A stretch of 9,553 bases of DNA, from NCBI GenBank assembly GCA_041917055.1, contig JAYRYJ010000025.1, positions 1 through 9,553 on the forward strand, written 5' to 3'. Made by a program: the position numbers and the translations under genes. The number at the start of each line of letters is the position of its first letter. The stretch's first letter is position 1. Below the pieces are notes generated by a model that ran no database searches, had not been told where the DNA came from, and saw only the letters and a program-made list of their open reading frames with translations. Shown one piece after another: positions 1 to 6,628 of the stretch. The stretch comes from Pseudaquidulcibacter sp041917055. GTDB taxonomy: Bacteria > Pseudomonadota > Alphaproteobacteria > Caulobacterales > Aquidulcibacteraceae.

Positions 1-88
1 GGCGCGAAACCCCGTTTTGTGCAAGTTTTTCCCCTAATGTTAGGGCATTGCCACTGTCTTCAAATAGGTTGTGAAATAATTTTGTCAT
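1..88 (-). CDS. Partial unidentified ORF, N-terminus only; probable hydrogenase accessory gene
   Basis: An ATG at 88 (reading leftward) opens a frame that stays open to the window edge and gives 29 residues, MTKLFHNLFEDSGNALTLGE then KLAQNGVSR. The start lies two bases after the TAG stop of the hupH-like gene. A strong Shine-Dalgarno sequence (AAGAGGGG on the minus strand) is embedded in the end of that gene, so translation as the third gene of the hupD operon is well supported. I do not recognise the protein from these residues. The position would suit another hydrogenase accessory factor, such as a HupK-, HybE- or rubredoxin-like protein, but nothing in the fragment selects one. There is no signal peptide or cysteine motif in the visible part. 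Confidence 0.6.
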   Translation of the reverse strand, partial: MTKLFHNLFEDSGNALTLGEKLAQNGVSR

Positions 89-90
89 TT

Positions 91-522
91 CTACCCCTCT
101 TTTGAAATATTTGGTGAAATTGTTTTTTGAAAATCAGAAAGCAAACCTTGAAGTTTGCGAACTGCCATATCGATATCATGTGAATGTGTGAGTAAGATCT
201 GTGGGACATAATCAATCACGATTTCGTCAACCATGATTTTCTCGTCGCGCGCTAAGTGGCGAACCCGCCAAACGCCGGAGAATTTGGTTTCCCAAACTTT
301 TGAAAGCCCTGCGACATCAATTGTCGCCTCTATTTCGCCCAATCCGAGGAAATTATCAATTTCCTCGAGATCTTCGGGAGTAAGAGGGAGGGTTTTCAAT
401 GAAATGATTTCAGGCTTTCCTTCATTATGAAGTTTTTGAAGCGCCTCTAGAATTTCGAAATAAAGGGAATTTGCAAGGCCGGTGGTTTTTACATCGCTCT
501 CGCATTTTGATTTATCAGGCAT
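91..522 (-). CDS. hupH: HupH/HyaF-like hydrogenase expression protein, short single-domain form
   Basis: A 143-residue soluble protein. Residues about 45-110 match the HupH C-terminal domain pattern: LPLTPED at 45-51, then a G-E-I-E segment, then ETKFSGVWRVR at 78-88 and YVPQI at 105-109. HupH/HyaF proteins are accessory factors for maturation of membrane-bound uptake hydrogenases, thought to act on the small subunit and its Fe-S clusters. Family members are usually about 280 residues with two such repeats; this one has a single copy and a short helical N-terminus (1-40), so it is half length. There is no frameshift evidence: the reading frame is intact, and it overlaps the end of hupD by 8 bases (ATGCCTGA), showing translational coupling. 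A modest AAGG lies about 12 bases upstream of the ATG. The domain assignment is fairly secure; the exact function of the short form is inferred. Confidence 0.75.
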   Translation of the reverse strand: MPDKSKCESDVKTTGLANSLYFEILEALQKLHNEGKPEIISLKTLPLTPEDLEEIDNFLGLGEIEATIDVAGLSKVWETKFSGVWRVRHLARDEKIMVDEIVIDYVPQILLTHSHDIDMAVRKLQGLLSDFQKTISPNISKEG

Positions 523-1000
523 ATTGCATCAGCCTTTCTATAATTTCGTGGATTTTTTTGCATGCAGGCGCAATTTGCGCTTTGACCTTAGTGGTTGGTT
601 CCATGCCCCAATCAAGATTTTCGGGTTGGATCGCGATTAAAGTGCGGGTTTTTGGCTCGTGCCCGGTTAGGCGCACTGCACTTAAAAGATCGACCATTGC
701 AACTTCGTGAACGGTTGATTTATTTTTGGAAAGGTGATTGTCCATTTCCATGCCTTCAAGCACTTTCATCGTGCCGACTGGTTCATACATTTGGGCAGCA
801 TCGACAACGATTAAATGGTCGGCCTCTTCAATATCGGGCAAAAGCGCAAGACCTAAAGTGCCGCCATCAAGAATCTTAACATTATCGCCAAGCCCACCTT
901 TTTCCATTAAAGTGCGTGTGACATGAATGCCGAAACCGTCATCAGTCAAAAGGCTATTGCCAATGCCTAAAATAAGAATATTTTCGCTGTTTTTAACCAT
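515..1000 (-). CDS. hupD: Hydrogenase maturation protease HupD (HyaD/HoxM family)
   Basis: A 161-residue cytoplasmic endopeptidase of the HycI/HybD fold. In this family the enzyme recognises nickel-loaded precursor of the large subunit and removes its C-terminal tail after the last metal-ligand motif; the substrate here should be HupL in this window, which ends with a 15-residue extension. The sequence shows ILGIGNSLLTDDGFG at 10-24, VVDAAQ with D67, and TVHE with H98. The spacing D21-D67-H98 (46 and 31) reproduces the E16-D62-H93 metal triad of E. coli HybD exactly. The first ligand is Asp instead of the usual Glu. The GGT motif at 46-48 is also typical. The ATG start at 1000 is preceded by GGGG about 11 bases upstream. 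It is the first gene of a leftward operon with the hupH-like gene and the partial gene. Confidence 0.93.
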   Translation of the reverse strand: MVKNSENILILGIGNSLLTDDGFGIHVTRTLMEKGGLGDNVKILDGGTLGLALLPDIEEADHLIVVDAAQMYEPVGTMKVLEGMEMDNHLSKNKSTVHEVAMVDLLSAVRLTGHEPKTRTLIAIQPENLDWGMEPTTKVKAQIAPACKKIHEIIERLMQYA

Positions 1001-1182
1001 TGGGATTTATGCCCCTTTTCTTATTGCGAACAAATTCTCAATAGGCTCATGAAAATCGAAATACAATTGGATTTGGCTAATTTGCGGTGCGGCATATTAG
1101 CACTTCCTAAAATACTAAAATAAAGCTAGTATTGAAAGGAAATATCTGATTTATTTAGAGTAATTTTTTGGAATTTTTTAAA
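1001..1182. promoter_or_regulatory. Divergent intergenic region between hupD and hypC, with inverted repeats
   Basis: These 182 bp hold no gene and must contain the promoters for leftward hupD and rightward hypC. Two inverted repeats are visible. GCTAAT at 1076-1081 pairs with ATTAGC at 1096-1101 across 14 bases. AATACTA at 1111-1117 pairs with TAGTATT at 1127-1133 across 9 bases. The stretch is A+T-rich. I looked for a sigma-54 GG-N10-GC element and for an FNR/FixK-type TTGAT-N4-ATCAA box and found neither. No -35/-10 pair stands out enough to name. The repeats are seen directly; an operator role is inference. Confidence 0.4.
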
Positions 1183-1428
1183 ATGTGCCTTGGAATCCCC
1201 ATGCAAATCGACGAAATGAATGGCTATGAGGCCCTGGTTTCAGCACGCGGTGAAACCCGCAAAATAAGCACTTGGCTTTTGCAACATGAAGACTTGCAAA
1301 TTGGTGATTTCGTAGTGGTGCACCGCGGTCAAGCCAGCGAAAAAATCACCCCCGAACGCGCCGCCGATGCCTGGGCCGCCTATGATGAGATTTTGGAATT
1401 AGAGGCGCAAATATTGAAAGAGAAATAA
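1183..1428 (+). CDS. hypC: Hydrogenase maturation chaperone HypC (HypC/HupF family)
   Basis: An 81-residue chaperone that, with HypD, carries the Fe(CN)2CO group and hands it to the large-subunit precursor. The start is fixed by the family: mature HypC needs Cys2 exposed at the N-terminus, and the protein begins MCLGIP at 1183. An upstream in-frame TTG at 1168 would bury this Cys and is rejected. Other visible features are the R-G-E-T-R-K-I strand at 22-28 and VVVHRG with conserved His at 47. That His favours HypC over its paralogue HupF, which usually lacks it. The Shine-Dalgarno sequence is weak (GGA about 10 bases upstream). The gene stands alone on the plus strand, divergent from hupD and convergent with the receptor gene; HypD, its usual neighbour, is not here. 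Confidence 0.9.
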   Translation: MCLGIPMQIDEMNGYEALVSARGETRKISTWLLQHEDLQIGDFVVVHRGQASEKITPERAADAWAAYDEILELEAQILKEK

Positions 1429-1429
1429 A

Positions 1430-1457
1430 CCCTCCCTCGATGTTTCAAGAGGGAGGG
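1430..1457 (-). terminator. Rho-independent terminator between convergent hypC and receptor genes
   Basis: A perfect 9-bp stem, CCCTCCCTC (1430-1438) against GAGGGAGGG (1449-1457), with a 10-base loop. Read on the minus strand the stem is followed by TTTATTT-type sequence (1429 down to 1423), so it fits best as terminator of the receptor gene, whose stop is ten bases upstream on that strand. On the plus strand the hairpin begins one base after the hypC stop but lacks a T tract, so bidirectional use is possible but weaker. Confidence 0.75.
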
Positions 1458-1466
1458 CTGGTCAAA

Positions 1467-3491
1467 TCAAAATCCTATTCGAATGCCAAGTCTCAATTGC
1501 CTTGGTTCAACGGGCTTGAAAATAATATCGTCAACACCTTCGTCGGCTTCACCCGGCAAACGTGTAGTATAATAATAGTCGATGTCATGGCCTTTGGTAT
1601 TGAAAGCATTCAGCAAATCTACAGATACCAACCAATTATTGTGCAATTGATATGAGGCACGTAGATTGACCAAAGTGAATGGTTTGGCCTTGACCGAGTA
1701 ATCTTCAATTAAGTTCCTTTGTCCCAAATACCTTAACCGTGCACCCAATTGCCAATGGTCATTTACAAAAGACGCGCCGACTTCACCCGATGCTTTGATT
1801 GCGCCCGGAATGCCGTCAAGACCTGAGGGAACACCGACATATTTTCCGCTATTTGTGGAATAATTGCCGTCCAAAACAATAGATTGAGTGGGCCTGTAAA
1901 AGAAATTGAATTCATAGCCATGTCGTTTTGACGCGTCACTCGGCTCGGTTTGGCCAGCGTCTGCTACATACACCAATTCAGAATCAATACGGCTTTGCCA
2001 ATAATCAAGGCTTAGAATCAGATTGCGCTTTTCATAGCGAATACCAAATTCTGAAACTTTGCCTTTCACCAATCCGGTTGCGCCATCAATCGGACGGGTT
2101 ACACCACGCGCATCATTGGAATGAAAGCCTTCAGCATAATTTGCAAAAACCGCAAAATTGCGCGTAAATACATAGTTTAATCCTATCTTTGGCGACAAAA
2201 TTGAATCTTCAATTTTTCCTCCCCAGCCAACTCCACTTCTGCCTGTGGTTTCAAACCAATATTTGTCCGCTCGAAGGCCAAGATAGAGATTTATTTTGTC
2301 CAAAACCCGAGATTTTGACTCAATAAAAGCGGACAGTGATTTTTCCTGCACTGCAAAACGTGCAATGGAATAATCAGGTTTACCATTTATTCCATGGTCT
2401 AGGCCAATGTTTCTAATATCGTCAAATCTAGTTTCAATTCCGTAATTTACTTGACTTATTTTGTCTTTGAAAATTTGCGAAACAAAGCGCCCACCGAACG
2501 AGTTTAGATTCTCGTATTGACGAATCTGGTCACCATTAGTCGGGTCATCAAGAAAATATGTGAAATTAGAATATAAATCCCAATCATAATGTTGTACCCA
2601 AAGATTTAATTGCGACTTTCTATCAGACCATTCGAAGTTCAAGACCTCGCGCCGGCTCTCGCCGGTGAGCGTATTGTCAAGGCTGTCGAATTCATCTTCA
2701 AGCAAAGTCCAGACCGCACGAGTTGGAATTTGGTCAGTCGGATTCCAATCGCCATGATAAAGATTGAATGATAATTCAAAACGATTATCGCCGATTTCTT
2801 TGACGGCTTTGCTGAAAAAGACAAATGAATCGAAACTTTCCGCCTTTGCCCAGGGGCCGTCTTGATGCTTAAATTGCAACCAATTTGCTACATTCACCTC
2901 ATCGGTTTCAAAATTCAAAGCGCCTAAAGCACGATAATAATTATATGCACCTATTTCAGCGCTTAAATAATTATCAGTTTTATCCAAAGTCCGGACTTTT
3001 GCGGCACCAGTTAATGAAAAGTCACCTATATCAGCGCGCAATGGGCCTTTGCGGAATTCTATCTGATCAATTGTTTCGGGAATTAAACCGTTAGCATCCA
3101 AATAACCTTGACCGTGACCATGGGTTAGAAAATTGACAGGGAACTCATCAATCCGCAATGCAAAATCGGTTCCATGGTCAAGATTGAAACCGCGAATATA
3201 GAATTGATTAGCCTTGCCGCCACCCGAATGCTGTGTTGCAATCATTCCGGGAACTGCTTCAAGGATTTCACCAGGGCGCAAAATCGGTCTTAGTCGCAAT
3301 TCATCACCACTTACAAAGCCTTCATTGGCGGAAATTGCCTCGCCGATGCGTTTTCTGGCGCGACCATATACAATCACGACTTCATTATGGGTTTGATTAT
3401 CGGCTTTAGTTTCTGTTTCTGCGGACATCGCAAATTGTGGGTTTACGCCAAAGCACGCCGCGCCCAAAAGGGCATAAATACATTTTTTCAT
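1467..3491 (-). CDS. TonB-dependent outer-membrane receptor
   Basis: A 674-residue 22-strand-type TonB-dependent transporter that takes up a scarce ligand across the outer membrane using energy from TonB-ExbBD. It has a signal peptide (MKKCIYALLGAACFG..., likely cut after A24), a TonB box EVVIV at 37-41, and then a plug domain. The plug holds the LRPILRPGEILEAVPGMI, IRGF, RIDEFPVNFLTHGHGQGY and FRKGP segments. A long beta-barrel ends in an aromatic residue (RLGIRIGF), as expected for Bam recognition. The THGHGQGY motif marks a known receptor subfamily whose ligand I cannot name. The ATG at 3491 has a good Shine-Dalgarno sequence (AAGAAGGAA on the minus strand, 3498-3506). It lies 30 bases downstream of a small membrane-protein gene and ends at a strong hairpin. 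Its place inside a [NiFe]-hydrogenase locus suggests nickel or another metal complex as ligand, but siderophore or other substrates cannot be excluded. Confidence 0.93.
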   Translation of the reverse strand: MKKCIYALLGAACFGVNPQFAMSAETETKADNQTHNEVVIVYGRARKRIGEAISANEGFVSGDELRLRPILRPGEILEAVPGMIATQHSGGGKANQFYIRGFNLDHGTDFALRIDEFPVNFLTHGHGQGYLDANGLIPETIDQIEFRKGPLRADIGDFSLTGAAKVRTLDKTDNYLSAEIGAYNYYRALGALNFETDEVNVANWLQFKHQDGPWAKAESFDSFVFFSKAVKEIGDNRFELSFNLYHGDWNPTDQIPTRAVWTLLEDEFDSLDNTLTGESRREVLNFEWSDRKSQLNLWVQHYDWDLYSNFTYFLDDPTNGDQIRQYENLNSFGGRFVSQIFKDKISQVNYGIETRFDDIRNIGLDHGINGKPDYSIARFAVQEKSLSAFIESKSRVLDKINLYLGLRADKYWFETTGRSGVGWGGKIEDSILSPKIGLNYVFTRNFAVFANYAEGFHSNDARGVTRPIDGATGLVKGKVSEFGIRYEKRNLILSLDYWQSRIDSELVYVADAGQTEPSDASKRHGYEFNFFYRPTQSIVLDGNYSTNSGKYVGVPSGLDGIPGAIKASGEVGASFVNDHWQLGARLRYLGQRNLIEDYSVKAKPFTLVNLRASYQLHNNWLVSVDLLNAFNTKGHDIDYYYTTRLPGEADEGVDDIIFKPVEPRQLRLGIRIGF

Positions 3492-3521
3492 TTGATATTC
3501 CTTCTTTAATAAAAACTTACT

Positions 3522-3935
3522 TTAAAAAAGAAGAATTGGTGGCCCGGTTTTTGGTGGTAAAAATAGAAGCGCAAAGTGCGGACTTATATCCAAGAATGCG
3601 ACAAACCAAGTTATGGAACTGGCCTCGAAAATCGAAATCAGGAATGACAATGCCAATACAGGCGAAATGACCGCTATCTTTGCTATGCCAAGAAAATCTT
3701 CTTGGTTATGAACGTCGTCTTCATTGTCATAGGAAGTCTTAACAATTGAATGGAAGGTCAAGAAGGGCTTAAACCCACCACCTTCCGCGGATTTCAACAG
3801 GGCAATGATCGGCTTCGCTTCACCCATTTTATGTAAAGCATAACCATGAGGCAAAGCGATTTGTACGAAAGTGAAAACGCACAAGAATGCATAAAATATT
3901 TTAGATATTAATTGCCGCTGAAACGAAACAGACAT
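3522..3935 (-). CDS. Small membrane or exported protein of unknown function, upstream of the receptor
   Basis: A 137-residue protein I do not recognise. It has a basic N-terminus and a hydrophobic segment at about 10-33, ending H-G-Y-A, which could be a signal peptide or membrane anchor. A polar loop at 34-80 contains a D/E/N-rich stretch at 70-80. A second long hydrophobic stretch runs at about 81-127, enough for one or two membrane segments, and the end is proline-rich (LPPKTGPP). The stop is only 30 bases before the receptor start on the same strand, with no terminator between, so the two are probably co-transcribed. The layout faintly recalls short exported proteins found beside TonB receptors (for example DUF2946 types that end in a GPP-like tail), but the cysteine/histidine metal motifs often seen there are absent. 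No clear Shine-Dalgarno sequence precedes the ATG, so the start is less certain than the frame. Confidence 0.6.
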   Translation of the reverse strand: MSVSFQRQLISKIFYAFLCVFTFVQIALPHGYALHKMGEAKPIIALLKSAEGGGFKPFLTFHSIVKTSYDNEDDVHNQEDFLGIAKIAVISPVLALSFLISIFEASSITWFVAFLDISPHFALLFLPPKTGPPILLF

Positions 3936-4023
3936 GGCTAAATAATAACGCCAATTGCAGAAAGATAAAGTCCGTTTAATTGACGCAGTTGCAAAGATTT
4001 TGCGACAATGCCAAAACTCCCAA
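3936..4023. promoter_or_regulatory. Divergent intergenic gap between the receptor operon and hypF
   Basis: These 88 bp separate two divergent start codons, so they should carry the receptor-operon promoter (leftward) and possibly one for hypF (rightward). The sequence begins GGCTAAATAATAACGCC. I see no convincing promoter consensus, strong inverted repeat or Shine-Dalgarno sequence for either gene. Confidence 0.35.
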
Positions 4024-6378
4024 ATGCGTGCATTAAAGATAAAAATTCGCGGAATTGTTCAAGGCGTTGGCTTTCGCCCTTTTGTTTATCGCCTTGCGCT
4101 TGATTGCGAAATTCTCGGTCATGTGAAAAATGACGGCGAGGGGGTCGAAATTTTCGCCCAAGGCGCACGCATCGAAGAGTTCCTAACCCGCCTTGAAACC
4201 GACGCCCCGCCAATGTCGCGCATTCATTCTATCGCTTTTAATGAATGCGAAAATGACCCTTCTATTTCCCAATTTGAAATTATCCCTTCGAAATCTACGG
4301 CGAAAACCACCGCAATTTCACCTGATTTAGCAATTTGTTCTGATTGTATTGATGAAATTAGCGATTCTACGGAACGGCGCCTCAATTATCCTTTTACCAA
4401 TTGCACAAATTGCGGTCCACGCTTTTCAATAATTGAAGATATTCCTTATGACCGCGCTGCAACTACAATGCGGGCTTTCAATATGTGTCCGGATTGCCAA
4501 GCAGAATACGAAAACCCACTAGATCGCCGCTTCCACGCCCAACCAATCGCCTGCCCCAATTGCGGGCCAAAAATTTGGTTTACTCCCAACGCATCAAATC
4601 CTCCCTTGCGACCAACGGGAGCGGGGGAGGGGGACCGCGCGGAGCGTGGTGGAGGGGGCGCGGCGGCAATTATTGCCACTATCGACCACTTAAAATCCGG
4701 AAAAATTATCGCCATAAAAGGTCTCAGTGGGTTTCATTTAGTGTGTGATGCAACCAATGAAAATTCAGTTTCATTATTGAGACAAAGAAAAAGACGACCA
4801 CACAAAGCAATGGCAATCATGTTGAAATCTGTTGTCGAGGTTCGTGAATGGGCAAAGCCAAATGAAGCCGAAATCCACGCCTTAGAGCATTTCGCCGCGC
4901 CCATAGTTTTGATTAAAGGCAAAGATAAAAGGTTTGCGCCATCTCTTGCCCCAAATCTCAACCAATTGGGCATTATGATTGCTGCGACGCCATTGCATTA
5001 TCTATTATGTCACGAATTTGGTGGACCTTTGGTAATGACATCCGGCAATTTATCCGGCGAGCCGATGGTGATTGATAATGATGAGGCTACCGAAAAATTA
5101 AGTAGCTTTGTCGATGGCTTTCTTTTCCATGACCGCGATATTGCGCGGCGCATTGATGACAGTGTGGTCTATGTCGAAAATGATGAAATCTTTGTCTTAA
5201 GACGCGCTCGCGGTTTCGCGCCAACGCCAATACATTTGCCGCAAGGCTTTGAAAAATCACCGAATATTTTGGCAATGGGCGCGCAAATGAAATCCAGCAT
5301 TTGTTTATTGCGCAATAATGAGGCCATTGTATCGCATTATATTGGCGAATTAGGGACAAGCCTTGCCAATTCTGAATTGGAAAAAACCGTATCCGATTTA
5401 TCGAAACTCTATGATTTTAGACTCGAAAAAATCGCAACGGACATGCATCCTCAATATTTTTCAACTCAAATCGGCGCACGCATTGCCGAAGATAAGCGAA
5501 TTGAAAATTTCGGCGTCCAACACCATCACGCCCATATTGCCGCCGTTATGGCGGAGAATAATTGGGCGCGAAACCAAGGCAAAGTCTTAGGACTTGTTTT
5601 CGATGGAACCGGCTATGGCACTGACGGAACAATATGGGGCGGAGAGTTCGTTGTTGCCGATTATGAAAACTTTGAACGCGTCGGACATATCGCACCAATT
5701 CGCCTGCCGGGGGGGCGCGCCGCGATAAACGAACCTTGGCGCTTATTGGTTGCGCATCTTTATGAAGTGTTTGGCGTGGATAAGACCAAAGATTTGATTA
5801 AGCAAGGGATTTTCGGCGAAGAGATTTCCCGAAAGCCAATAGACCAAATTCTGACAATTTTGGAGCGGCAAATCAATGCCCCATCATGCACTTCAATGGG
5901 TCGCTTGTTCGATTCCGTCGCCTGTGCTTTGGGAATTGCACAAAATAAGGTCACTTATGAAGCGCAAGCGGCAATTGAGCTTGAAAATAGTGCGACAGAT
6001 TGTCGCAAAATGGCTTCCTATTTATTCGAAAATACTAATGAAATCAAAGATAAATATGTATTATCGATGCATAGTTTTTGGGTGGCTTTGTGTGACGATT
6101 TAGCGGCAAATAGGAATGTCAAAGAAATCGCTTATGACTTCCATTTGTCACTCGCAAAGTCATGTGCTGAAATGGCAAAATCTATATCTTTGAGTTATGC
6201 GATTGATACTATTGCTTTGACTGGTGGTGTAATGCAAAACCGTTTATTTTCAGCACTTTTGCGGGCTGAACTGAGCTATCTTGGCCTCAAAATAATAGAG
6301 AATAAACTTTTCCCAGCTAATGACGGTTCTATCGCATTGGGGCAGGCATTGATTGGTGCCGCAACTTCTAAATCCTGA
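4024..6378 (+). CDS. hypF: Carbamoyltransferase HypF, with an in-frame linker insertion
   Basis: A 784-residue cytoplasmic enzyme that turns carbamoyl phosphate into the thiocarbamate on HypE from which the CN ligands of the [NiFe] centre are made. Domains run in the usual order. The acylphosphatase domain (1-90) has VQGVGFRPF with R18 and N36. Two zinc fingers of CX2CX18CX2C follow (C105, C108, C127, C130; C155, C158, C177, C180). The YrdC-like domain (about 215-400) has KRRPHKAMAIML and SGNLSGEP. The Kae1-like domain (about 415-784) has HHAH at 501-504, DGTGYGTDG at 527-535 and GGVMQN at 734-739. I chose the ATG at 4024 because the family starts just before the acylphosphatase strand; an in-frame TTG at 3955 adds 23 residues unlike the family. 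Residues about 193-215 are a Gly/Pro/Arg-rich insertion encoded by a G+C-rich repeat. All catalytic motifs remain, so it should be active. Confidence 0.95.
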   Translation: MRALKIKIRGIVQGVGFRPFVYRLALDCEILGHVKNDGEGVEIFAQGARIEEFLTRLETDAPPMSRIHSIAFNECENDPSISQFEIIPSKSTAKTTAISPDLAICSDCIDEISDSTERRLNYPFTNCTNCGPRFSIIEDIPYDRAATTMRAFNMCPDCQAEYENPLDRRFHAQPIACPNCGPKIWFTPNASNPPLRPTGAGEGDRAERGGGGAAAIIATIDHLKSGKIIAIKGLSGFHLVCDATNENSVSLLRQRKRRPHKAMAIMLKSVVEVREWAKPNEAEIHALEHFAAPIVLIKGKDKRFAPSLAPNLNQLGIMIAATPLHYLLCHEFGGPLVMTSGNLSGEPMVIDNDEATEKLSSFVDGFLFHDRDIARRIDDSVVYVENDEIFVLRRARGFAPTPIHLPQGFEKSPNILAMGAQMKSSICLLRNNEAIVSHYIGELGTSLANSELEKTVSDLSKLYDFRLEKIATDMHPQYFSTQIGARIAEDKRIENFGVQHHHAHIAAVMAENNWARNQGKVLGLVFDGTGYGTDGTIWGGEFVVADYENFERVGHIAPIRLPGGRAAINEPWRLLVAHLYEVFGVDKTKDLIKQGIFGEEISRKPIDQILTILERQINAPSCTSMGRLFDSVACALGIAQNKVTYEAQAAIELENSATDCRKMASYLFENTNEIKDKYVLSMHSFWVALCDDLAANRNVKEIAYDFHLSLAKSCAEMAKSISLSYAIDTIALTGGVMQNRLFSALLRAELSYLGLKIIENKLFPANDGSIALGQALIGAATSKS
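4600..4668 (+). repeat. G+C-rich palindromic repeat inserted in frame within hypF
   Basis: A stretch of about 69 bp at roughly 80% G+C inside an A+T-leaning gene. It contains CTCCC (4601-4605) pairing with GGGAG (4617-4621), and ACCGCGC (4634-4640) pairing with GCGTGGT (4644-4650, one G-T pair) around a GGA loop, with runs of GGGGGAGGGGG and GGAGGGGGCG. The look is that of small dispersed palindromic repeats seen in many alphaproteobacterial genomes (general recollection, not a database match). It encodes a low-complexity Gly/Pro/Arg segment between the second zinc finger and the YrdC-like domain of HypF, a position where the family has only a short linker. The number and position of other copies cannot be seen from here. 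Confidence 0.6.
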
Positions 6379-6382
6379 AAAT

Positions 6383-6424
6383 CGAAAATTAGCATAGAAT
6401 AGGCATATTTTCGCTAATTATTCG
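6383..6424. repeat. Inverted repeat downstream of hypF / upstream of hupS
   Basis: AATTAGC (6387-6393) pairs with GCTAATT (6413-6419). The stem extends by CGAA (6383-6386) and TTCG (6421-6424) if A6420 is bulged, giving 11 bp around a 19-base loop. It begins five bases after the hypF stop. It is A+T-rich and has no T tract after it, so it is a poor rho-independent terminator. It could be an mRNA-stabilising stem or an operator for hupSL. TTCGC is also directly repeated within it (6411-6414 region and 6421-6425). Confidence 0.45.
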
Positions 6425-6457
6425 CATTAACAGGGGATAAATATCAAGTTTTGCCCT

Positions 6458-6476
6458 GCAAATTTTTGCAATTTGC
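6458..6476. repeat. Short inverted repeat in the hupS upstream region
   Basis: GCAAATT (6458-6464) and AATTTGC (6470-6476) form a 7-bp dyad separated by five bases (TTTGC). The size and symmetry would suit a binding site for a dimeric regulator, but no known consensus is matched, and a short A+T-rich dyad can occur by chance. Confidence 0.3.
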
Positions 6477-6620
6477 GCTTAGTGCGGGGTATGGACAGGT
6501 TTTTAACTCCTTTGCTCAAAATTGAGGCAAAATCGCCACTTGCTAAAACCAAAATCCCAAATAAACTTCGCAGATTGTGTGTGAATCCGTAATAATTGGA
6601 AACACCAATAATCACGCATA

Positions 6621-6628
6621 GGGGAGGG
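6621..6628 (+). promoter_or_regulatory. Ribosome binding site deciding the hupS start
   Basis: GGGGAGGG lies six bases before the ATG at 6635. This fixes that ATG as the start and rules out the in-frame TTG at 6596, which would place extra residues ahead of the Tat signal. Confidence 0.85.

Noticed and set aside
1168..1182. TTG start giving five extra residues before HypC
   Set aside because: HypC needs Cys at position 2 to bind the iron group and its partners; the ATG at 1183 gives MCLGIP directly.
3955..4023. TTG start giving 23 extra residues before HypF
   Set aside because: The family begins at the acylphosphatase strand, reached from the ATG at 4024; the extension has no family likeness and no ribosome binding site.
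4446..4748. Open frames on both strands over the G+C-rich part of hypF
   Set aside because: They are overlaps of the intact hypF frame, lengthened by the lack of stop codons in the G+C-rich repeat.
6383..6424. Rho-independent terminator for hypF
   Set aside because: The stem is A+T-rich with a 19-base loop and a bulge and is not followed by a T tract.
6427..6615. 62-codon open frame on the minus strand upstream of hupS
   Set aside because: No family resemblance and no convincing ribosome binding site; the region is better explained as the hupSL regulatory region.
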